The position numbers were made by a program, and so were the translations under genes. Source: Ruminococcus sp. AM36-2AA (GTDB lineage Bacteria; Bacillota; Clostridia; Lachnospirales; Lachnospiraceae). Taken from it: 46,121 nucleotides of DNA. Below, one piece after another: positions 35,891 to 42,831 of the stretch (within the stretch, counting starts at the first letter, position 1; each line of letters begins with the position of its first letter). The stretch covers positions 1-46,121 of the forward strand of contig NZ_QTYB01000020.1 of assembly GCF_003461955.1 (NCBI RefSeq), in the 5' to 3' direction. A model generated the notes under the pieces. That model made no database searches. It saw nothing but the letters and a program-made list of their open reading frames with translations, and was not told the origin of the DNA.

Positions 35891-35906
35891 TGTTTCACGT
35901 GAAACA
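35891..35906. promoter_or_regulatory. parS: parS site after the TetR gene
   Basis: Perfect TGTTTCACGTGAAACA palindrome, 12 bases past the TetR stop codon. Confidence 0.95.
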
Positions 35907-35923
35907 ATAATAAATAAAATACG

Positions 35924-36025
35924 AAAATGGGGTTGTCGCACTGACAATTGTTGCCTCCATATAGGACTTTTATATTTCATTGTCCTATATGAGGGTAGCA
36001 TATCACAATGTGACAACCCCATTTT
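35924..36025. mobile_element. ~102-bp MITE-like element with 17-bp terminal inverted repeats
   Basis: AAAATGGGGTTGTCGCA on the left and TGTGACAACCCCATTTT on the right are inverted repeats with one mismatch. Inside, CATATAGGAC and GTCCTATATG extend the stem, so the whole element folds back on itself. It has no coding capacity. The right end runs into seven T residues and probably also ends TetR transcription. The flanks do not show an obvious target-site duplication. Confidence 0.75.
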
Positions 36026-36065
36026 TTTATGCCATAGGTGATTACTCCGTAATGTTCCAATGACA

Positions 36066-36104
36066 CAAAAAAATCTCCGGGCAGGATCACGCTGCGCCGG
36101 AGAG
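36066..36104 (-). terminator. terminator of the alpha/beta hydrolase gene
   Basis: On the minus strand CTCCGGCGCAG and CTGCCCGGAG form the stem (one mismatch), followed by a run of T. It lies ~72 bases past the hydrolase stop codon. A second, plus-strand hairpin with a T-run (36139-36172) lies between. Confidence 0.75.
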
Positions 36105-36175
36105 AAATTATGCCAATTATGCCGCTGAAGCAATCTGCCGCAGGAGGAGAATCCTGCAAGCAGGAGCTTTTTTGT

Positions 36176-37129
36176 TTACAGAAAAATTGATACCTGCTCC
36201 AGAAAATGCTCAGGATCTTCGATGTGAGGAAGATGTCTGGTATCAGGAATTGTTGCAGTTTCAATAGAAGAATTCAGTTTCTGATACTCTTCGGCAATGA
36301 GAGAACCAGAAGCCTCTTTTTTGCCGGAAATGATATAAATGCAGGCATCAGAAGATTCAACTGCGTTGTTGATGCTGATATTCAAATACTTGCCAATATA
36401 GCTGGAATAGAGATATTTGGCGTTGGAACCACCTTTATGCGCGGATTCATAATAAGTATCTACAAGTGTATCGGTCACGTGAAACGGATTATAAAATAAC
36501 TGTTCCATAAACATGCTGCTGATAGCCTCACGTGCACATGCGATATGATAGATCAGTGTTCCGAAGACAGGAAGTTCGATTATGTGTTTGAATAATTTAT
36601 TGTCTTCACATGGGGCCTGCTTCAGTGAACTGAGACTTGGTGGATTTACAAGCATGATCTTGCGAATATAGTCGGAATTATTACGATATGCCATGATTGC
36701 AAAAGAACCGGAAAAACCACTGGCAATAATATCTGTTTCTTCGTGAATTACATTCTTAACAAAGTCGCAGAGAAGCTGCACAAATACAAAATTTGTGTAG
36801 GTAATCTCTGCCTTTTCAGAGCGTCCACAGCCCAAAAGATCAATCGTGTAAACGGTATGTTCTGTTGCCAGCTGATTTTCAACGGCATTCCATTCATAGC
36901 CAGATGCGCCTGGCATTATATCGTGAACGAGAAGCAGTGGAGAACCATGTCCCTGCTTTGTATAGTGGATTTTTCCAAAACGCCAGTCATATGTTTTACC
37001 ATGTGGTTGCTCCAGCATATCTTTAAGCTGAGATGTGGCATCTATAAAACGATTTGTAATATGAATAACTCCTGTGGCTGTTCCTAATAAAGCAGCAAGA
37101 GTAAGTAGTTTATGTCCGTTTTTCTTCAT
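36176..37129 (-). CDS. alpha/beta-hydrolase fold protein
   Basis: A 317-residue predicted hydrolase, probably membrane-anchored. Residues ~8-25 are hydrophobic and look like an uncleaved signal or anchor. The fold is clear: LLLVHDIMPGASGYEW (oxyanion strand), VYTIDLLGCGRSEK, the nucleophile elbow ASGFSGSFAIMAY with the catalytic Ser, and the late histidine in DTRHLPHIEDP. The substrate cannot be predicted. AGGAGG sits well before the ATG. It runs against the replication direction between the repeat-rich stretches. A weak parS-like half site lies inside at 36471. Confidence 0.88.
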   Translation of the reverse strand: MKKNGHKLLTLAALLGTATGVIHITNRFIDATSQLKDMLEQPHGKTYDWRFGKIHYTKQGHGSPLLLVHDIMPGASGYEWNAVENQLATEHTVYTIDLLGCGRSEKAEITYTNFVFVQLLCDFVKNVIHEETDIIASGFSGSFAIMAYRNNSDYIRKIMLVNPPSLSSLKQAPCEDNKLFKHIIELPVFGTLIYHIACAREAISSMFMEQLFYNPFHVTDTLVDTYYESAHKGGSNAKYLYSSYIGKYLNISINNAVESSDACIYIISGKKEASGSLIAEEYQKLNSSIETATIPDTRHLPHIEDPEHFLEQVSIFL

Positions 37130-37397
37130 TGAAAGCCTCCTGAAATTCGTATTAAATGATTTGGGAAAATACTGTTCGATGCACTAAAATTCACTGATCT
37201 GATGGTATTTTTCTGAATATTTTCTGGCTTTTATTATACGCTATTGGTGGAAAATTTACAATGCTTTTGTAGATTGGAGTAAGGAAGGTAACATGTGAAA
37301 CAAGATAGAAAATGAGCGATATTTTTTATATCGAATCAGGAAAGTTCCCATCTCCTTGTGAAGCTACGAGAAACAAAATGTGGTGTGTGGAGGGATG

Positions 37398-37497
37398 AGG
37401 TTGTATCAGGAACACAAGCAGGTCCTGATACAACCGTGAAGCAGTTATTCGGTTATGAGTAAGTAATAAATGCGGATGAATTTATTTACTTGACTGT
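37398..37497 (+). repeat. diverged partial copy of the multi-hairpin repeat
   Basis: Preserves TTGTATCAGGAACACAAGCA...TCCTGATACAA, then GTGAAGCAGTTATTCGGTTA and TGAGTAAGTAA. The terminal AGCGGAT...ATCCGCTT palindrome has decayed. Confidence 0.7.
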
Positions 37498-37508
37498 TTT
37501 ACAGTGTA

Positions 37509-37524
37509 TGTTTCACGTGAAACA
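37509..37524. promoter_or_regulatory. parS: parS site in the repeat-rich region
   Basis: Perfect TGTTTCACGTGAAACA palindrome between two repeat copies. Confidence 0.95.
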
Positions 37525-37559
37525 TATATTGCATGTAATACAGGCAAATAGTTCCTTTT

Positions 37560-37734
37560 TTAACCAAATCAAGTAAGTCCCCTGCTTCAATTGCGAAAAG
37601 CAATAAGCAGGGGGATTGATTGTATCAGGAAGAGTGTAAGCAATTTCTGATAAACTGCGAAGTAGTTAATTATTCGGTTATGAGCAAGTAGTGAAGCAGA
37701 TTGCGAATATCCGCTTCACTTAGTGAGAGGCAGG
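37560..37734 (+). repeat. dispersed multi-hairpin repeat, near full-length copy
   Basis: Runs from TTAACCAAATCAAGTAAGTC through GCGAAAAGCAATAAGCAGGG and TGTATCAGGAAG...TTTCTGATAAACTGCG to GCAGATTGCGAATATCCGCT. Same orientation as the copy at 35035. Confidence 0.85.
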
Positions 37735-37794
37735 AGATTTTTTTTGACAAATGTAAAGCAATTATGCCATAGATGCTGTAGTTATTTACGGAGG

Positions 37795-37885
37795 TGCAGC
37801 TATCTACTGGACAAGCGGATATTTGCATCTCGCATTGCTCGTAGCTCTGCACCGAATAAATTGCACCACAGTTTATGAGTGAATA
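37795..37885. repeat. fragment of the multi-hairpin repeat
   Basis: Shares GACAAGCGGATATTTGCA, GCTCGTAGCTCTGCACC and a degraded ACAGTTTAT with the copies at 38863 and 39825. The rest is lost. Confidence 0.6.
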
Positions 37886-37941
37886 AATACTCTGCCGGTT
37901 TTCACTTGCCATAGCTGTGGTTGTGGATACAGAGAGTCAAA

Positions 37942-38385
37942 TTATACAGGATTTCCCAGAATAATATTGATTAAAGTTTTATTCAGCATAATAGTGCGGT
38001 TCCAGGGATTGATGATTACTCCTTCAATAGATGGTTCCTGGAGTGCTGCGTGAAAAATTTTGTCAATGTCTGCTGTGAAAGTAGACATGATCTGGCTGCT
38101 GCCTTTTAATTCTTCGTCAAAACTGGTAAAAGCAGCCCACCATTGTTTTCCATCACCGGTTTTTATAGCCTGGAGATTAATCTTTCCATCACCTTTTGGT
38201 GGTTCTACAGCTACGATCAGCTGAGCATACTCTTTCATTCTGCGACGAATTACCGTGAGAACGTGCGCCAGCATTTCTTCAGTGGCATCCTGCTGGAGAG
38301 CAGCGATTGCAGTTTCGATTTTGTCATTTCCCTGAAGCGTTTTATCTAATTGAGCCTTTGCCTGATCTTTGTTGGTTGGATTCAT
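37942..38385 (-). CDS. SseB-domain protein
   Basis: A 147-residue soluble protein whose second half resembles the SseB N-terminal domain family. FTSFDEELKGS is followed by a helix and GVIINPWNRTIMLNKTLINIIL, the INPW(G/N) motif being typical. SseB affects serine sensitivity in E. coli, but the family is otherwise poorly characterised and often occurs with secretion or contact-dependent loci. The ATG at 38385 follows AGGAA. It is isolated between repeat-rich gaps, on the strand opposing replication. Confidence 0.75.
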   Translation of the reverse strand: MNPTNKDQAKAQLDKTLQGNDKIETAIAALQQDATEEMLAHVLTVIRRRMKEYAQLIVAVEPPKGDGKINLQAIKTGDGKQWWAAFTSFDEELKGSSQIMSTFTADIDKIFHAALQEPSIEGVIINPWNRTIMLNKTLINIILGNPV

Positions 38386-38758
38386 GATAGAAATATTCCT
38401 TTCGATATAGATAGATTGTTCGTGATTGTATTATAGCATTTCAGGAAATAGAGCGGCAAGATTAAGTTAAACGCAAACGTGCCTGCATCTGCGGGGGTAT
38501 GGAGTAGGGTCGGAGATTTTTATCGATAAATTATATGGCGATAGTGTAAAGAGATAAGCTGAGAATAAGAGAAGAAGAACAAGGGGGGAATTCATAAAGA
38601 TTTTGAAAAGAAAAAATGATATTTGACAAAAGGGATAGTAGTATGGAATGAGAAAAGAAAAAACATATGTCCAATATATCGGACTTTTCTGCGAAGGTGG
38701 GAAATGAAAAAAGAAATACGTCAAAATACGAAGGTTTAACGCTAAAAACGATATAAAA

Positions 38759-38805
38759 GTACGGTTTATAGTACCGCAATAATATATGTGTACGATTTAT
38801 AGTAC
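38759..38805. repeat. paired GTACG(G/A)TTTATAGTAC motifs
   Basis: GTACGGTTTATAGTAC (38759-38774) and GTACGATTTATAGTAC (38790-38805) are 16-bp near-identical, partly palindromic sites spaced 31 bp start to start, i.e. about three helical turns. This looks like a two-site operator. No adjacent promoter or gene claims it. Confidence 0.6.
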
Positions 38806-38862
38806 ATATATAAAAATGCACAAAAACACCCAAACACCGTCATGTGCACCTGCACGCAGTCG

Positions 38863-39028
38863 AGCAGATATTCGCAATCCGCTTCGCTGCCTGCTCATAA
38901 CCAAATAACTGCTCCGCAGTTTATCAGGAGAAACTTGCACTCCTCCTGATACAAGCAAATCCCCACCCACTGCTTATTGCTTTTCACAATTGAAGCAGGG
39001 GACTTACTTGATTTGGTTAAAAATACGA
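38863..39028 (-). repeat. dispersed multi-hairpin repeat, full-length copy
   Basis: About 166 bp from CGAGCAGATATTCGCAATCC to ACTTGATTTGGTTAAAA, inverted relative to the copy at 37560. Hairpins in order: AGATATTCGCAATC-type, AACTGCTCCGCAGTT, CAGGAG...CTCCTG, and CCCC...GCTTATTGC/GAAGCAGGGG. Confidence 0.9.
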
Positions 39029-39106
39029 TGAAAGATACGAAAAAAATAGAAAAAATAATGCTGTTTTTGCTGCAAATGCCTGCTTAACAATGATCTGGAT
39101 GGCCTA

Positions 39107-39186
39107 CATGCCTCCTGATAAGCTACGAAGTAGTTATTCGGCTATGGGCAGGCAGCGAAACGGATTACGAATATCCACTTGACGGC
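39107..39186 (+). repeat. partial copy of the multi-hairpin repeat
   Basis: Keeps the half from CTCCTGATAAGCTACGAAGT to ACGAATATCCACTTGAC. The outer GCTTATT/GGGGACT half is missing. Confidence 0.7.
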
Positions 39187-39324
39187 CCATATATAGAAAA
39201 AAGAGGCGTTTTAGGGCGTCTGAGAGCTGTTATTTTGCTGTGTTTCTGCTATGTTTGAGCTGGTTTTGACGAGGACAGGAGACAAATAATACATAATGGG
39301 ATATTTCGGAAATAAAAAATATAA

Positions 39325-39345
39325 ATACGCCGCTTCGCGGCGTAT
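39325..39345. repeat. perfect 9-bp hairpin
   Basis: ATACGCCGC and GCGGCGTAT flank a TTC loop. There is no T-run. Possibly an operator or a leftover repeat end. Confidence 0.55.
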
Positions 39346-39443
39346 AACCAGGAAAAAGGAATAGCACAAAATGAAACTTGCTGGTTAAAATGAAAAAATA
39401 ATACGCTTTTCCTGTACAATATAAATTCAACTATACTAGTAAT

Positions 39444-39469
39444 AAAACGCTTGTAAAATAAGCGTTTTT
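39444..39469 (+). terminator. terminator-like hairpin in the parA upstream region
   Basis: AAAACGCTT and AAGCGTTTT form the stem, followed by more T. No gene ends nearby, so an unannotated transcript or chance is possible. Confidence 0.4.
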
Positions 39470-39744
39470 AGTAACTTGTAGTTTCTATATATTATATAAA
39501 AATGATAAAAATGGCAAAAATCAGACATTCCTAAAATACGCCAAAAATCACTGTTTCATTTTGCTATATATCAAAATATGCCATTATATTTTCTAAAATG
39601 ATACCAAAAAATCTTTTACAACATTTTGCTCTTCATCGTAGTATCAGTTGTTTTTGCTTTTATCCTGAAGGGAAATAGAGAGGCGTTTGAGTAATTCGAT
39701 ATATAGAAGCAAGACATAACTACATGACAAATGTAAATGATTTT

Positions 39745-39990
39745 ATCTATCCAATCGAATTAAGTAAGTCTCCTGATTCTATTGCGAAAAGAAATAAGCA
39801 GAGGGTGGGGCCTTACTTGATTCAGGTCAAGCGGATATTCGCAATCCGCTTCGCTACGTAGCTCTACACCAAATAGCTGCTCCGCAGTTTATCAGGAGGA
39901 GCTTGCACTCCTCCTGATACAAGCAAGTCCCCCACCCACTGCTTATTGTTTTTCGCAATTGAAGCAGGGGACTTACTTGATTTGGTTAAA
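39745..39990. repeat. composite of two multi-hairpin repeat copies in opposite orientation
   Basis: Positions 39745-39822 match one end of the family (AAGTAAGTCTCCTGATTC, TTGCGAAAAGAAATAAGCAG). Positions 39825-39990 are a full copy in the other orientation, beginning GTCAAGCGGATATTCGCAAT and ending ACTTGATTTGGTTAAA. The pair could itself fold into a large cruciform. Confidence 0.8.
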
Positions 39991-40236
39991 TGGTGACAAA
40001 CTTGGGGGCATATACGCTGAAAAAGAGCAGCAATTGCTGATAATAAAATATGAAATAATTGCATTCATAAATGCATAACAGAACGTGCCAGGCAGTAAGA
40101 GCTGCATATTGTAAGAAATGTAAGAAACTGCCATGCAGGTACTGAAATACGCGCGGTCAGTTTTGCAGTAAGAACAGCAAGCATATTGTAAGGCAAAATC
40201 CGGTAAAAACGCTGGCGTTCAGTTCTGTGGCATTAC

Positions 40237-40350
40237 AGTAAAAATACTGTGAGAGGGAGGTGGAATCATTACGGAGATTACGTATGGGACCGATCTTTTT
40301 GAGGCATTCCTGGAACTGCTATAGTACTGTAAGAGGGAAGTGGAATCATT
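40237..40350. repeat. 26-bp direct repeat pair
   Basis: TACTGTGAGAGGGAGGTGGA and TACTGTAAGAGGGAAGTGGA, each followed by ATCATT, begin at about 40246 and 40324. ATTGTAAG and CAGTAAG are also scattered through 40100-40400. No function is recognised. Confidence 0.55.
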
Positions 40351-40470
40351 GCCCTGAGAAGAATCATCTGTGGTTTTGCAATAAAACAGAGTATTGTAAG
40401 GGCAGTTTAAGAGCCCTGTGGTTTGGGTATACTATACAATAAATAAAATAATTCAAAACTCATTTTCTAT

Positions 40471-40486
40471 TGTTTCACGTGAAACA
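40471..40486. promoter_or_regulatory. parS: parS site upstream of parA
   Basis: Perfect TGTTTCACGTGAAACA, 85 bases before the parA start and just upstream of a TATAAT (40514-40519). ParB loading here could autoregulate the operon. Confidence 0.95.
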
Positions 40487-40571
40487 TTATGTGGCGGTTT
40501 AAAAATAAAAGTGTTATAATGGTATCCAATGAGTAAAAATCCCTTAAAAAATACAAAAAAGGAGGGGTAAA

Positions 40572-41339
40572 ATGGGACGAATCATTGCAGTTGCCAATCA
40601 GAAAGGCGGGGTTGGAAAATCAACAACGGCGATTAATTTATCGGCCTGCCTTGCTGAAAAAGGGAAAAAGGTTCTTGCCATTGACATAGATCCGCAGGGA
40701 AATACCACAAGCGGACTTGGTGTAGACAAGAATGCAGTAGAAAATACCCTTTATGAGCTGCTGCTTGGAGAAGCAGAGACCAAAGATACCATTATAAAAA
40801 ACGTAGTAGATAATGTTGACCTGATACCATCGAATATGAATCTTTCCGGTGCTGAGATTGAGCTGGTAGATCTTGAGGATAAGGAATATATCCTGAAAAA
40901 GATTACTGACAAGCTGCGTCGGAAATATGATTACATAATCATGGATTGTCCGCCGTCATTGAGCATGCTGACAATCAACGCCCTGACGGCGGCAACTTCT
41001 GTTCTGGTGCCGATTCAGTGTGAATATTACGCACTGGAAGGATTGTCACAGCTGATACATACCATCGAACTGGTGAGAGACAGATTAAATAAACGTCTGA
41101 AAATCGAGGGCGTGGTCTTCACCATGTATGATGCCAGAACAAATCTGTCACTCCAGGTTGTAGAGAATGTAAAAGAAAACCTGGATCAGAATATATACAA
41201 AACGATCATTCCGAGAAATGTACGACTTGCAGAGGCTCCAAGCTATGGAAAACCGATCAATCTGTACGACTCAAGATCTACAGGAGCAGAAAGCTATCGT
41301 CTTCTGGCAGAAGAAGTTATCAGCAGGGAGGGCGAATAA
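40572..41339 (+). CDS. parA: chromosome-partitioning ATPase ParA (Soj)
   Basis: A nucleoid-associated ATPase that acts with ParB to segregate the origin; it can also influence DnaA. It has 255 residues. The deviant Walker A KGGVGKSTTAINL is near residue 11, the A' motif is LAIDIDPQGNTTSGL, and the Walker B region is IIMDCPPSLSMLT. GGAGGGG lies before the ATG. Its stop codon shares a base with the parB start. The run parA-parB-DUF4446-serS is the conserved order in Lachnospiraceae. Confidence 0.96.
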   Translation: MGRIIAVANQKGGVGKSTTAINLSACLAEKGKKVLAIDIDPQGNTTSGLGVDKNAVENTLYELLLGEAETKDTIIKNVVDNVDLIPSNMNLSGAEIELVDLEDKEYILKKITDKLRRKYDYIIMDCPPSLSMLTINALTAATSVLVPIQCEYYALEGLSQLIHTIELVRDRLNKRLKIEGVVFTMYDARTNLSLQVVENVKENLDQNIYKTIIPRNVRLAEAPSYGKPINLYDSRSTGAESYRLLAEEVISREGE

Positions 41340-42268
41340 TGGCTGCAAGAAAAACAGGAGGCCTTGGAAGAGGTCTGGATGCACTGATTCCTAATAAAGC
41401 CGGTGGAACGTCAAAGGAAACTGTAAAAAGGACAAGATCTACGGGAAAGAAAGAAAAAACGGAAGCACAGGAAAAACCTGCGGCAGAACGTCTTGTAAAA
41501 ATTTCCAGTGTGGAACCGAATCTGAATCAGCCGAGAAGGCATTTTGATGAGGACGCACTGATGGAACTTTCTGAGTCTATCAAACAGTATGGCGTTCTTC
41601 AGCCGCTGCTGGTATCAGATAAGAAGGATTATTTTGAGATCATAGCAGGAGAGCGTCGCTGGAGAGCAGCCAAGATGGCTGGTCTTAAGGAAGTTCCGGT
41701 TGTGGTAAAAGAGTTTACGGACCAGGAGATCGTGGAGATTTCTCTGATTGAGAATATTCAGCGGGAAGATCTGAACCCTATAGAGGAAGCAATGGCCTAC
41801 AAACGTCTGATGGAAGAGTTTCACCTGAAACAGGATGAAATCGCAGACAGAGTTGCCAAGAGCAGAACAGCGGTAACCAATTCCATGCGTCTTCTGAAGC
41901 TTACTTCAAAAGTGCAGGAAATGGTGATTGCAGATATGATTTCTGCAGGCCATGCAAGAGCACTTCTGGGAATTTCCGATGAAACCCTTCAGGAAAATAC
42001 AGCCATGAAGGTTTTTGACGAGAAACTCAGTGTCCGTGAGACGGAAAAACTTGTAAAAAATCTGGTTTCTCCGGCAAAAAAAGAGAAAACAGAGAGAAAT
42101 ACCGCAGAGGATGCCATTTATGAAAGCCTGGAAGAAAAAATGAAAGGCATTATGGGAACAAAGGTATCCATTCAGCGAAAGAAAAACAACAAAGGTAAAA
42201 TTGAAATTGAATATTATTCCAGGGATGAACTGGAGAGGATCATTGATCTGTTCGAATCTATCAGATAG
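41339..42268 (+). CDS. parB: chromosome-partitioning protein ParB (Spo0J)
   Basis: A CTP-dependent clamp that loads at parS and slides along DNA to form the partition complex. It has 309 residues. The N-terminal basic stretch begins GLGRGLDALIP, which contacts ParA. Next come PNLNQPRRHFDEDALMELSE and the CTP-binding box GERRWRAA. The parS-reading helix-turn-helix spans about 165-205 (LKQDEIADRVAKSRTAVTNS), and a C-terminal dimer domain closes the protein. It overlaps parA by one base. Its predicted targets are the four perfect parS sites in the preceding 10 kb. Confidence 0.96.
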   Translation: MAARKTGGLGRGLDALIPNKAGGTSKETVKRTRSTGKKEKTEAQEKPAAERLVKISSVEPNLNQPRRHFDEDALMELSESIKQYGVLQPLLVSDKKDYFEIIAGERRWRAAKMAGLKEVPVVVKEFTDQEIVEISLIENIQREDLNPIEEAMAYKRLMEEFHLKQDEIADRVAKSRTAVTNSMRLLKLTSKVQEMVIADMISAGHARALLGISDETLQENTAMKVFDEKLSVRETEKLVKNLVSPAKKEKTERNTAEDAIYESLEEKMKGIMGTKVSIQRKKNNKGKIEIEYYSRDELERIIDLFESIR

Positions 42269-42276
42269 GAGGCAGA

Positions 42277-42804
42277 ATGAGCGGAATTTTTGAAAGCATA
42301 GGAATTGATTCCGGGATTGTGATCATTATTTTGCTGATCCTTACCATCATTCTTCTGATTAATGTGGTGAGCAGCAATATGCGTCTGAGCCGCCTGGAAC
42401 GGAAATATAAGCTGTTTATGAGAGGCGGAGATGCACAGTCACTGGAAAAAGTTTTTGTAAGAAAATTTGCACAGATCGACCGGCTGTATGAGGCAAAGGA
42501 AGATCATGATCATGACATCAGCTTTATCAAAAAAAATCTGAATGTAATGTTCAGCAAATATGGTGTTGAGAAGTATGATGCCTTTGATGATGTAGGCGGA
42601 AAACTTAGTTTTGCGCTGGCGCTTCTTGATAAGAATAACACAGGTCTGATCCTGAATGCGGTTCACAGCCGTGACAACTGTTTTCTTTATTTAAAGGAGA
42701 TTGTAAAAGGTGAGTCCTATGTTGTCCTCAGCCAGGAAGAAGTGGAAGCTCTGAGAAAAGCTGTAAACTTCGGACTTGGTGAGATTGAGAAGGAACAAAA
42801 ATAA
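42277..42804 (+). CDS. DUF4446 family membrane-anchored protein
   Basis: A 175-residue protein of unknown function found right after parB in many Clostridia. One hydrophobic helix (residues ~13-34) anchors the N-terminus. A coiled or helical linker follows (RLSRLERKYKLFMRG), then a globular part with the motif KYDAFDDVGGKLSFALALLD and the conserved NCFLYLKEI region. GGAGG lies before the ATG, eight bases from parB. A link to segregation is inferred from location only. Confidence 0.85.
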   Translation: MSGIFESIGIDSGIVIIILLILTIILLINVVSSNMRLSRLERKYKLFMRGGDAQSLEKVFVRKFAQIDRLYEAKEDHDHDISFIKKNLNVMFSKYGVEKYDAFDDVGGKLSFALALLDKNNTGLILNAVHSRDNCFLYLKEIVKGESYVVLSQEEVEALRKAVNFGLGEIEKEQK

Positions 42805-42831
42805 GAATATTTTTAATACAGGAGGAATATC

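Larger units (their letters stand above)
37130..37941. other. repeat-rich intergenic region (812 bp)
   Basis: Contains a parS site (37509-37524) and three repeat copies: a diverged one (~37398-37497), a near full-length one (37560-37734) and a fragment (~37795-37885). No gene is supported. Confidence 0.7.
38386..40571. other. 2.2-kb non-coding region upstream of parA
   Basis: The largest gene-free stretch in the window. It holds paired GTAC-type motifs (38759, 38790), three sets of the multi-hairpin repeat (38863-39028, 39107-39186, 39745-39990), two short hairpins (39325-39345, 39444-39469), two copies of a 26-bp repeat near 40237-40350, a parS site (40471) and the parA promoter region. Open frames here are short, compositionally biased and lack ribosome sites. 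Confidence 0.75.

Noticed and set aside
37670..37912. 80-codon minus-strand frame
   Set aside because: It is composed of dispersed-repeat DNA and lacks a ribosome site and any recognisable domain.
35035..39990. CRISPR array
   Set aside because: The repeats are ~165 bp, in both orientations, irregularly spaced and without equal-length spacers; no cas genes are present.
42805..42831. T-box riboswitch upstream of serS
   Set aside because: Only 27 bases separate it from the preceding gene, and no T-box sequence is present.
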